64,000 nt of DNA from Sesamum alatum. Lineage: Eukaryota; Streptophyta; Magnoliopsida; Lamiales; Pedaliaceae. This document shows, piece by piece, positions 1-9,850 of the stretch. The notes beneath the pieces are model-generated. The model saw only the letters and a program-made list of their open reading frames with translations. It was not told where the DNA came from and did no database searches. A program made the position numbers and the translations under genes. Where the stretch lies: NCBI GenBank assembly GCA_034509735.1, contig JACGWO010000004.1, positions 15,853,395-15,917,394 on the forward strand, in the 5' to 3' direction. Position 1 is the stretch's first letter. Each line of letters opens with the position of its first letter.

Positions 1-942
1 CTATACTACTCTCATTACAAATTTATAAAAAAACCCCAGTGAAATCCCGGGGGAGTACAATTGGAGGGAGATAGAATGCCTTATTATTCCAAGGCAACTA
101 CAAGAGAGGAGGAGAAAATAAAAGAGGCACACAGGCCCAACATAAATTTAAACCATACATGCGGTCTAGGGCTTATGATCATCCGTTCTCAATCAATGCA
201 CATAATTACATGACATCCAGTCATATAAACACATGTACATAACCCATGATATCCAATCACATCATTGATAACAGAAACAAGAGAACGAGTCATGCATGTA
301 AACTTGGCATAATATTGGTAATCCCCTTTCTTGTTTAGGAAAGTCTTTCCTCATTATTTGAAAGCAAATAAAATATTGAGATTCTAAATCCAACAAAATA
401 AATAACTTTCTAAATAATGTCTTCAAGAAAACATGGAAAATAAATAAAATAATTTTTCAAAAAATATTCTAAAAAAATTAAAGAACAAGAAAAACACAAA
501 ACGGCATACGGCCGCCGCCACCGGCGGCGCCTGTCAGCGCAGTCGGCCAACAGGCCCAGCCTGCCGGTCGCGTGAGTAGGGCACGCCTGGCCGGGCGCGC
601 GTGCGCAGGCCCCTGCCTGCTTGTGCGCGCGCCTGACCGTCCTCTGGCGCGCACGTTGGCACGCTGGCGGGGCAGCCGTGCACAGGCCCTCTCTGCGCAC
701 GCGGTCAGCCGCCGACTGCGGCGTGAAGCATTTTTCATCCCGTTTTATTTTTCTGCACCGTTTTCCAAGAAAAAACAAGAAGTACCAATATTACCAAGAA
801 CTCATGCATAATAAACGACATGAAAACGACATGCTTGATAATTAAAAAATCAAGAAACACATAAATCATGCTATACACGTTCTCATGCTTTAAACATACG
901 TAAAACCCTAGGCCTATACACCGAACCGGGCTCTGATACCAC
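1..942 (-). mobile_element. Ty1-copia internal leader (partial, runs off left edge)
   Basis: Minus-strand untranslated leader between the primer-binding site and the gag gene of a copia element; gag/pol would lie beyond position 1. It shares long recognisable text with 26640-27990 (copy A leader), including the phrase aggcccaacataaa near 135 and 26790. A GC-rich block at about 505-735 interrupts otherwise AT-rich DNA and corresponds to the larger GC-rich tandem repeat at 27150-27780. No credible protein is encoded; open frames through the GC-rich block are low complexity. The element type is inferred from the primer-binding site and LTR that follow. Confidence 0.75.
930..941 (-). promoter_or_regulatory. 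Primer-binding site for initiator tRNA-Met
   Basis: Read on the minus strand this is TGGTATCAGAGC, the usual plant copia primer-binding site complementary to the 3' end of initiator methionine tRNA. It lies one base from the LTR end at 943. It fixes the minus orientation of the element and the LTR boundary. Confidence 0.85.
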
Positions 943-1760
943 TGAAAGCCTGGGATAGGCATGTGGATCGTCCCGGGAGGAGCGCGAATGCGGAAGCACG
1001 GCATAATAAAATTACAAGAATTTAAAATATTCCATAAACAAGAATTAAATATAAATGTTCAAGGGGTGTTCCCTTGAACCTCCCGGGCATTCGGTGTATC
1101 TCATGAACAAAATAAATAAAGAAAATCAAGGAGGCCATAGGGTTGAATAAACCGATTCCAACAAAAGGAGAAAACCTACTCGGTTGTCGTTTTGTCTTCG
1201 AGCCGCTACTTGCGTTGTTCCCCGTTTTGGTCCAAGATCTCGTATTGAGACCCTCTTAATCGTACACGCAATCCGCCCACGTATCTTGATCCTCGTGCTA
1301 GCGAAAAACCAAGTGTATATTATTTGCTGAGGACGGATCGATCAAACACTATGAGTTAACGTGATCAACCCTCCTTTAAGTTTAATTGTATGAAACAAAA
1401 GAACTAAGAGTATTCTCTTGGGAAAAGAGGGAGAGTGGCCGAGAGAGGAGAGAGGAGACGTGTGATGTGTGTGTGTGTGTGTTTCTTGAATCTCATCATT
1501 TTTCACAAGTGAAGGACTAAGAGTATATATAGAGAAGGAATCCATTCCTCTACAAACTCCAACTCTTGGAAGAATATTTTGACTAGAACTTTGACCTAGT
1601 CAAAGTTCTAGTCAAAGTAGCTCTTTGACATGGTCAAACCAATCCTAGCCATCCACTCTCCTTTTAATCTCAACCATCCATTTATTTTTATGAAATATTT
1701 CTACTTTAAATAATCCATATGACAATAAATAAATAAAATAAATAATAATATTGACATCGG
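943..1760 (-). mobile_element. Copia LTR, minus orientation, truncated
   Basis: The LTR ends (in its own orientation) with CA just before the primer-binding site, at plus position 943. The sequence runs parallel to the solo LTR at 59964-60760: both have the block ttcaaggggtgttcccttgaacctc (given here only as a landmark near 1058 and 60078), a GGTTGTCGTTTTGTCTTC block and a GT microsatellite (1466-1482 and 60494-60512). Similarity stops near 1760, so the upstream half of this LTR is missing or replaced. Confidence 0.75.
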
Positions 1761-2437
1761 GACATTAAATGGACACCCTCTTACTCTATATTTTCTCATC
1801 TACATGAACAACATCATGTAGCATCGCCAACCCAAATTGAGATTGTCGGCAAGCACCCGACACCATAAGTCCCCGACCAATTGCCTAACTATTGCTGCTT
1901 GTTGACTCTTGGCGAGCATCATTGTTTGAGAATCGACCATCAGATATACCCAGCCACCTTTTCTAGTCATGGTCGTTTGCCCTTATGGGTACCATCGGAC
2001 AGACTGAACAAGCACTAATAGAAGGATAGGCTACAACTGGTGAATATTGTAGTCACCTTTCGCTTAATAGTAATGGATCGGCTCCATCACCAAACCCCTA
2101 TCAGCAACCTACTCATACGAAGGACCGTTACCTAACTAATTATCAAACCAAAATGTAACGTCACCTGCACCAAGTGTCCGATGAAAACTACTTAGTTCGG
2201 CCTAGTGCGTCACATAAATGTTGCTACAAAACTGATGAGCCATTTTGGAGAGTTTGTTTATAGTAACAATGCACGCTGAACGACAATGAAGGTGTTAGGC
2301 TGGTGCCCAATGTAGCAACTAGGCTTTCGGATGCTACTTGGGTAGCACGCTTTAATGTTCCACGAAAAATGGTCTTACTTGTTTCACATCAATAAAATAT
2401 TTGGCATTTTTCAGTGATATTGGGCTTATAAATATAT
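1761..2437. other. Unassigned intergenic DNA
   Basis: No open frame, repeat or element match was recognised here. The last nine bases (2429-2437) are the left target-site copy of the element that follows. Confidence 0.5.
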
Positions 2438-3048
2438 GGGTTAAATACACTTTACCATCTTCAACTATATCAAATGTCTCATTTACCTCCTTAAACTATT
2501 TATCCCCTTTATCTAAATTTTTGGACAAAATTAGCTTTACACTATAGGCATACATGCTGCATAAAGATTCTTTATTATTTTGTACCTTATTTTAAACTTT
2601 AAATATTTCTTCATTAGAAAACATATATTTGAATTACCGTAATTTATGTAATTTATATTTTAAAGACTAGAGGTCAAATAATAAGTGAGAATAATAAATA
2701 AACAAAAATATTTAACATAAAAAGATTGTTCTTGATATTTTATTTAATAAGTAAGCTGTTAACTATTAATTTAATTAAGTAGGCCATTTTAAGATAAAAG
2801 ATGAATAACACATCTTTATTTTATATGCATTCCTAAAAAAGTAATAAAAGTATATGTATCCATTTTTTCGAAAAATGGCCATGATTTTGTTGAAGCATAT
2901 CTTTGTTAATATTTATTTTAAGAAAATATATCTAAGTTAATGGAGATATAATTATTTCTTTGTTTTTAAACATGAACTCAACTCGTTTTTTAATTATTAA
3001 CTCCTTTTAAAGTTCAAGAGAAATGAAATAGTTTTTATATTTACTATT

Positions 3049-4633
3049 GGGAAAATTGTAATTTTCGTCGACTAATATTTGGGCGTGGCATTGTAAATTA
3101 GGCTTTTAACAAAAGAGCAATTCAGGACACTAATTTTTAATAAATGGCAATTCCAGTCCAATTTGTCCTAATTTCACCCAAAATGCTCACTTGTCTAGCA
3201 CGTGACAAATAAAAATTGAGGGTTTTGTCCACTCCTGCCAGAATTGCTTAAGTGGCAATTCAAAATCCGGCCAAGATGACATGACAGGAGTGATGTGTCA
3301 AAAGCCGGTCAAGAATAACAATTAAGGACACTAACTTTAAAAAAATGGCAATTTCAGTCCAATTTCACTCTATCCAAGAATTTTGGGTAAAATACAAAAA
3401 GAGAAAAGGAAAAATTCATGTTTTGCACGAAGTTGCAAAAAATACCCCTATAATAAGAAAATAGGCTAAATACTCCCTTGTATTTTCTAAAATGTTGCAT
3501 ACTCGCCCTTGTCCAAATGCCACGGCGACGACTGTCGTCGCCTATATATATAATTCAAACTATTAAAATTTGTTTAAAATTTTAATTTAAAATCAAGTAT
3601 TTATAATTTAAAAATTAATATTTATTTATATACATATATTAATTTTTGTCACTTTATTTTTATAAATAAATCTATTTACTAATTTACTAAAATAATAGTG
3701 TGTTACAATATTTGGAAACTAAATAATACTATTAATTAATAATATATAATTATTATAAATAAATAGTAATAAAACTTATTTTATTTTATTTTTTAAAATA
3801 TAATAAAAGTTTAAATATTATACTTTATTTTTATTTATTTAAAGACAGATTGGAATTGCTGAAGTTAAATGACATTTGTTTTATTTATATTAAAAACAAG
3901 TCAATTTGGACATTTTTGTCTGCCAAAAGTGGATGAAAATTAACAAAAAAGCTTTAACGCTCGTAGGTGGGAGAGTGAATCACACTCTCCATTAAAATTG
4001 ACGGAATGGAGGTTTTTTGTTGAATTTCATATATCACATGGACACTTTAACCTATTTTCTTATCTCATGGGGTTTTTTGCAACTTTGAGAAGACACAGGG
4101 GAATTTTTCCATTTTGCCCAAGAATTTTTGGAATTTTTTGAAAATTATTGGCTAGAGTGAAATTGGACTAAAATTGCCATTTTTATAAAGTTAGTGTCCT
4201 TAATTGCTATTTCTTGACTGGCTTTTGACACATCACTCCTGCCATGTCATCTTGACCGGATTTTGAATTGCCACGTAAGCAATTCTGGCCTGAATGGACA
4301 AAACCCCCAATTTGTATTTGTCACGTGCTACACATGTGAGCATTTTCGGTGAAATTAGGGCAAATTGAACTAAAATTGTCATTTTTTAAAAATTAGTGTC
4401 TTGCATTGCTATTTTGTTAAAAGCCTGGTTTACAATGCCACTGCCCAAATATTAGTGGTTCATTTCCGTGTATCTGATCTCCTCTGCTCTTACTGAACCC
4501 CTTATTCCCCACATGCTATGGTGCCCCAGGGCGGGAAGAGTTTTCTAGAATAAGTTTCTCTTCTCTTATGATACCTTACCACTTTAGGGACTACCGGAAT
4601 AGAATAAGAGTTGACCAAAATTGCAATTTTCCC
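3049..4633. mobile_element. Mutator-type MITE with ~340-bp terminal inverted repeats
   Basis: Starts GGGAAAATTGTAATTTTCG and ends with the inverted form; the two arms (about 3049-3384 and 4120-4633) are inverted copies over several hundred bases, with scattered differences. Perfect 9-bp duplication TTTACTATT at 3040-3048 and 4634-4642. Non-coding. A separate element (3385-4119) sits in the loop. Long inverted arms and a 9-bp duplication are classic for Mutator-like elements. The right arm has about 170 extra bases near 4460-4610 with no left-arm partner. Confidence 0.88.
3385..4119. mobile_element. Mutator-type MITE, innermost of the 2438-5631 nest
   Basis: Starts GGGTAAAATAC and ends ATTTTGCCC, short imperfect inverted ends. 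Perfect 9-bp duplication AAGAATTTT at 3376-3384 and 4120-4128. 735 bp, very AT-rich and non-coding, except for a short GC-rich patch near 3515-3545. It interrupts the element at 3049-4633 and so inserted later. Confidence 0.85.
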
Positions 4634-4762
4634 TTTACTATTTGTCGTATATCTATCACATAATTTTATTACATTAATTTTAATTTGAACTTGTTACATT
4701 ATGAATAACTTTTTTTTATATATAATTAATATATAATTTTCCTTCTAACCAAAAAACAATTT

Positions 4763-5445
4763 GGGTCAAATACACTTTCCCCCTCGAACTTGTCTACCCC
4801 TTAAGCTACCAATCCATACACTTTCTCCCCTCTTTTTAACAGTCACCACCTTTGACCGTTAACGTTTAAAAATTTTTGTCCAAATTTTGCTGAGGTGGAA
4901 AGGAAAGGCTGAGTTTTACAAAGTTCCATGCACTCAACATCATTTCAAGTTCTGAAAGATGGAAAAAGCATTGAAACTAATCGGTAAACAAAAATATTGA
5001 AAAGTTCCATGCACATTTTGTTTAATAGACTGCTTCAACCATTGATATGAATGAAATTCAAGGTGTTCACGATAGATACAAATTGTTGTTTGGAACATAA
5101 TTTTGTTGTTCTATCCATTTCATTACAATGTAAATAGAAAACAACAAAACTATTTGTCATAAGAGGCTTTGTTGAAATAAGTTTTTTTTTTTTTTTTTTT
5201 TTCCTTTGGCCCAATTCGATCTTTCTCAGTTCCTTAAGGCCAAATACATATTTGATTTGTATGCTCCATATCACCATCTATGTGGAGTATCTAGGCCACA
5301 CCAACTTTTATTTGATGAAATTTTAATGGCAAAATGGCCAAATTGATTGACTGTTAAAATAAAGGGGGAAAGTGTACAGAATGATAGTTCAGGGGGGTAA
5401 CTGTTATATAGGCAATAGTTCAAGGAGGGAAAGAGTATTTTACCC
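4763..5445. mobile_element. Mutator-type MITE nested in 2438-5631
   Basis: Starts GGGTCAAATACACTTTCC and ends with GGAAAGAGTATTTTACCC, an inverted pair. Flanks AAAACAATTT (4753-4762) and AAAATAATTT (5446-5455) form a 10-bp duplication with one mismatch. The ends resemble those of the host element, so it is probably a family relative inserted into it. A poly-T tract lies at about 5180-5202. Non-coding. Confidence 0.8.
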
Positions 5446-5778
5446 AAAATAATTTGATGTTAATTTAGTAGGAAAAGTACTCACATTACATTAGGAGTAA
5501 CACAAATATCCATGATATGAGGGCAATTTCGTCCAACTAATTAATCCAAGGGGGTAAGTGTTACATTTTATTAGTTCAAGGGAATAAATGCAACTTGGGG
5601 TATAGTTGAGAGGGTAAAGTGTACTTAACCCTAAATATATATGCATGACAGAATTAACTCCCTAGGCTACACATGGCCTATGGTGCATGGTCATGCATAT
5701 GATGGTGAATGAAATCTGCGTCCAAGGTCTTAAACTCAAATGTTCCAAGCTAAGTATCACTGAGGTGGGATATCGTTG

Positions 5779-6012
5779 TGTTAGTATGGGTGACCAAAAA
5801 GTCAATTAGATTGGACTTTTGTGTAATCTATTTGACAATTTTGATGTAATAATATTTGATCAATAATAGTAAGTGTTCATTCATGGTATTGATCTTTGTT
5901 GTTCTTACTACTTTATGTTATATTAATCTTAACATCACAACAAAGCACAAACCAAATATGTTGACCCATGGAGTTGAGCTTCACCTAGGTTAACAAGTGT
6001 GAAACCAAAAAG
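5779..6012 (+). mobile_element. Copia LTR head, plus orientation, truncated
   Basis: Begins TGTTAGTATGGGTGACC, close to the LTR start TGTTAGAATAGG seen at 42925 and 45341, and is preceded by a purine-rich stretch AGGTGGGATA (5763-5772) like a polypurine tract. It continues through the block ending in a cacaacaaagcacaaa phrase that also occurs near 43080 and 45510, then breaks off. Left piece of a 3' LTR of a lost plus-strand element. Confidence 0.6.
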
Positions 6013-6029
6013 ATTGTTTTTGAGAATAG

Positions 6030-6840
6030 ACCGAGATCTCATCATGTTAATGTCTTTGCATGCATAAATATTCAATATTAATTAAAGGGATAAATTAATA
6101 GGACGGCATGCAATAAATGTAGCATAACCTCTATTTGGATGATAACAAGCCCAACCTATGCGACCCATTGAGCCTACAGTGAGTCTATGGTCTCTCTAGG
6201 GTGATCCTACTATTATTACAAAAAGGTTAACACAATGGGTCTTGTAACTCTTCTTATTTTTGCCTTGAAATTTCACCTTGAGGCCTCCTTCTCTGTGGGC
6301 TTGCTTATTACATGTAAAATGTAAAACCTCACCAAATTCCTATATTCTCTCATCACATACGAAAAGGAAATACATGGAATTGAGGAAAAAAACGAGCATT
6401 AACAACATGAGGCGAAATGTGGGAGATAATAGTCCCAAAACAAGAGGCACGCAGGCCCACCCATTAATAATGTAAAAGACATACATTCATACACGAAGTT
6501 TAGGGCTTTTGTGATCATCCCATGTCGATCCAATCAACATCAACGCACAATCATGCCAAATAATCATGCTCATAAAAGATATATAATATATCTATGTGAT
6601 ATCCAATATCACATGCCATAAACATATGTAGAATATACGAGTTCAATTTTTCATCTAACGGACATCTCCAAATACAATGCATCCAATGCATGTCAAATTC
6701 AAAATTAATTAAGCAATTTAATTTTAGGAAAAATCCAATCAATCAAAATCAAATATGCAAAACTAATTCTTTTCAGAAAAATATGAAGAAAGGTTTCAAA
6801 AAATCAAATTTTCAGAAAACGTAAAAAAAACGGCATAGAA
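6030..6840 (-). mobile_element. Copia leader fragment, minus orientation
   Basis: Runs parallel to 26285-27110 of copy A. Shared landmarks include gaccgagatctcat near 6033, the ccaacctatgcgacccatt phrase near 6152 and the aggcccacc phrase near 6452. It stops abruptly at about 6840, just where copies A and D enter their GC-rich block, and is joined to a plus-strand LTR. No protein coding. Confidence 0.65.
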
Positions 6841-7600
6841 CGACGCTTTAATGTCAATGCCCACAGACCTATTAAATAACCTATATAGTTGGGTTGCGCC
6901 TTGGATGGCGGCAATGAAACCATCTTCGGGGGGGTTGGTCTGAAACATTCCAAGTTGAGGACCTGGAGAATGTGCATCAAGCTCCTATAGAGACCTGCAC
7001 TAAGCATTGTATTATTGGATGAGTGTCGTGTTTCATTGTCGACAGACGTTGGACGTCTATATGATCTTAGTGGGGTTGGTTGATTGATTGTTGAACCGAC
7101 TGGATAGACTCGTGGGGAGTCTTCATATGGAAGCCTTGAAGGCTGGGTCAGTATGACTGAAATTCCCGGGTTCCGATAGTACGGGAGTAGTCCTCAACCT
7201 TGAGGGACAATGGCAATCACATACACACAATGGTTGTATCTTGTATCTGGCGAGAGGTGATCGTGTCACGAACATGATCATTATAAGCCTTGTCCAGTGC
7301 AGCCAGAATGTGTAGTAAGGACCGTGGGTTCCAAGAAGAGAATTTGTCCCCTGTCAGCATGTGACAGCGGTATCTCTCCTATGCGCTCGGACACATATTC
7401 ATGCTCTTAGAAGTTGTGGCCACAGTGATTTATCAAATAGGAAATAGTTTCCTATGTCGAACATTAACCGAACGCACTCTCGAGTACTGAGCATAGATGC
7501 CTAGTCCAGGATGGAAACTGACAGGAGACGATAGACAGAATAACCGTACCTGTATGGAACTCGGGAGTCTAAATGTTCATGCCAACATTCACTTAGTCAC

Positions 7601-7643
7601 TAGTGCCATGGACCGTTGCTAAACGACCACCCATGGTAATGGG
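7601..7643 (+). promoter_or_regulatory. Conserved CCATGG block of the LTRs
   Basis: The phrase GTGCCATGGACCGTTGCTAA, followed by a CCACCCATGG copy, is conserved among otherwise diverged LTRs: 8801-8843 (degenerate), 29315-29357, and inverted at 45069-45114, 59044-59090 and 61005-61050. Its function is unknown; conservation beyond the surrounding LTR suggests a cis element. Confidence 0.5.
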
Positions 7644-8361
7644 CGTTCTTGAGTAATGGTTAATTAGGAACGATCAATTAAATTAGATTTAATTGATCAA
7701 TTGTGTTGAAAATAAGTCCTAGTCTAGTTGAGGATGAACCTAAAGAGTCAGACACAAATCACTGAGGAGATTATAGATTAAATTAATTCTACAGAGTATA
7801 AATAATTGGATTATTTATATGTGAGATAGTCCATTGGATGGACAGCCAAAGATTAAATTAATTGGATTAATTTAAGTGGCTTTTGTTTAATTAATAAATT
7901 GGATCTATTAATTAAAACTATTTGATTTTATGTCTTTAATTCAATTAAATCATAGTGGACCAAATTTAGTTGGATTTTAAATTACATTGGATTTAATAAA
8001 AATCCATTGGACCTTAGGCTTGCTTTTAATTTATTTAAAAATAAAGTCCGATCTACTAAATAGGCCCAAGGGCCGAGTTGACTTCCATGTGAGCAAGGGA
8101 GGAGTTGGACTCCTCCCTACTTGGAAAGGAGAGTTAGCCGAGTTGTGCCCATGGAAGACACAACTCAGCCATAACTCATGCTTGAATGAAGGGATGGAGC
8201 TGAATGACTTAGTCATTCTTACTCTCTCTACCACATTCTCGCCCGCCCCCTCCCATACCTCTATCCCTTTTTGCTTCTTCTTGATTTAGGATAAAATGAA
8301 GAACAAAAGTTGATCAAAAGGATAGACTAATTAATAGTGTGATTCTTTTGGATTGCGTTTC

Positions 8362-8455
8362 TTCCAATGGTTTAATCTCTTTTAGCAAGAGGATTAAACT
8401 ACTCCCACTTCCAATGGTTTAATCTCTTTTAGCAAGAGGATTAAACTACTCCCAC
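8362..8455. repeat. Perfect 47-bp tandem duplication
   Basis: Two identical 47-base units, 8362-8408 and 8409-8455, each starting ttccaatggtttaatc and ending actactcccac. The perfect identity inside a decayed LTR points to a recent slippage event or an assembly error. Confidence 0.95.
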
Positions 8456-8799
8456 TGTGGTGTGGATATCCTTAAAGGATCTCTGCGTTGAGGTCTTGAA
8501 TGTGGACATTCATTAGAGAGGAAAATAAAACACGTGGCTGATCAAGAAAGCAACAAAGGTAATGGCTCGATTTACGATTACGCATCCTTTGTTCTTCATT
8601 TTCATCCATAAGCCTTATATGTTAGATTATGTTCATTTGATATTTGAATTTGCATATTTTACATTGAAAGTCCTAGAAAGATCAAGTACACTCCTTGATA
8701 GGTTTTCAAACGCTTTTGTGCTATTTCTTTTCACGCTTAAGCCGTGTTCCTAGGCCGATCCAGTCCTTTCAACAGGTTCCCACAATTTCCAACTATTCT

Positions 8800-9850
8800 C
8801 TAGTGCCTTGGACAATTGCTAGAGGACCATCAATGGTAAAGGGTACTGTGTACTCCTCGATTAAGGAGTTAAGTAGGAGTGATTGATTAAATATGATTTA
8901 ATTAATCTAATGCAAAATGAGTTTCTAATTAAATAGTATCTTTGACACTAGCTCAAGTCCGGTTGAAGGTGAACTTAAAGGGACACAAACATTCCTAACG
9001 AAATTGGAGAATTAATTAGTGAATTAATTCTAAAGAGAATGACTAATTTAAATGAGTTTAAATTATTCAAATATAAATAACTGGATTATTTAATTGAGGG
9101 CCTATTTGATAGGAAGCCTAAGAGATGAATTAATTAGAGTAATTCATTTTTGAATTTTAGACCACTTGCTAAATTAAATTAATTAATTAGCTTGGTCAAA
9201 ATATTAATTGGATTGACACTGGACTTGGAATTAATTAATTATATTAATTAAAACTCCAAACCAAAAGTTAGTAGGCCAATTAAATCTAGAGTTGGATAAG
9301 CCCTAGTCCGTAACCTAGTTGGAGGAGAGTCGGAAACTCCTCCAACTTTAAAGTAGTGTGCCTGAGTACAAGATGAGGGACAACCCCTCATATATAAAAC
9401 TCGGTCATTCTCCCCTCTTCTCTCTCCAAGTAGTTCAACCTCTTAAGTTGGAAAGAGTTTAAACACTCTTGAATAGCTCTATTTTCATCCAAGCCTTCAA
9501 TAATCTTGCAAGTAGAATAAGGTGTTGCATTCGAGGTGGTGCAGATATTTATAGAGGAGGCATCATTTTGCTTCTGCGTGGACGGTGGAGATGAAAGTGT
9601 TAGTGAGAATCTTGATCAATTGAACGTGTGTGGGACGTGCGTGCTATGAAGATCAGAACGTTGAGAACGTGATACTTGCATTAAAGGTATATCTTGTTTT
9701 AAATTCATCAATTGGCACGTTCTTCCTTTTCAAGTGCACGAGCGCCCGACAACAGGGGGTTTCGATCCATTTACGTTCATGTTTAAAATTTGAATTCGTA
9801 TGCTTTTGCAATGTTTTATAATCCCAAGTGATACCGAATCCCTTCACATC
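8800..9850 (+). mobile_element. Copia LTR, second diverged plus-strand copy, truncated
   Basis: A further LTR of the same superfamily begins in mid-LTR at the CCATGG block (8801-8843, here degenerate) and continues through the gctcaagtccggttgaaggtg block (near 8950), AATTAATT-rich DNA and the distal part resembling 46600-46960. Upstream, near 8740, it abuts the end of the preceding LTR. Non-coding. Confidence 0.55.

Larger units (their letters stand above)
2438..5631. mobile_element. Mutator-type non-autonomous element (outermost of a nest)
   Basis: Inverted ends: the left end GGGTTAAATACACTTTACC is mirrored by the right end, which reads GGGTTAAGTACACTTTACC on the minus strand; inversion continues for about 30 bases. 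A perfect 9-bp target duplication TAAATATAT lies at 2429-2437 and 5632-5640. Nine-bp duplications are typical of the Mutator superfamily. There is no transposase; the interior is AT-rich and contains three further inserted elements (3049-4633, 3385-4119, 4763-5445). Without these the element is about 0.9 kb. Confidence 0.85.
6855..8790 (+). mobile_element. Copia LTR, plus orientation, 5'-truncated
   Basis: Matches the plus LTRs at 28500-30020 and 45500-46960 in order: the ggtctgaaacattccaag block near 6930, the gatagtacgggagtagtcc block near 7170, the CCATGG block at 7601-7643, then a TA-rich part, and the tagcaagaggattaaac and gtggtgtggata blocks near 8385-8467. The LTR start is missing. It carries a perfect 47-bp tandem duplication at 8362-8455. 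No genuine coding sequence. Confidence 0.7.

Noticed and set aside
930..941. A tRNA gene at the initiator-Met match
   Set aside because: Only the 12-base primer-binding complement is present; there is no cloverleaf. No tRNA or rRNA gene was recognised anywhere in the window.
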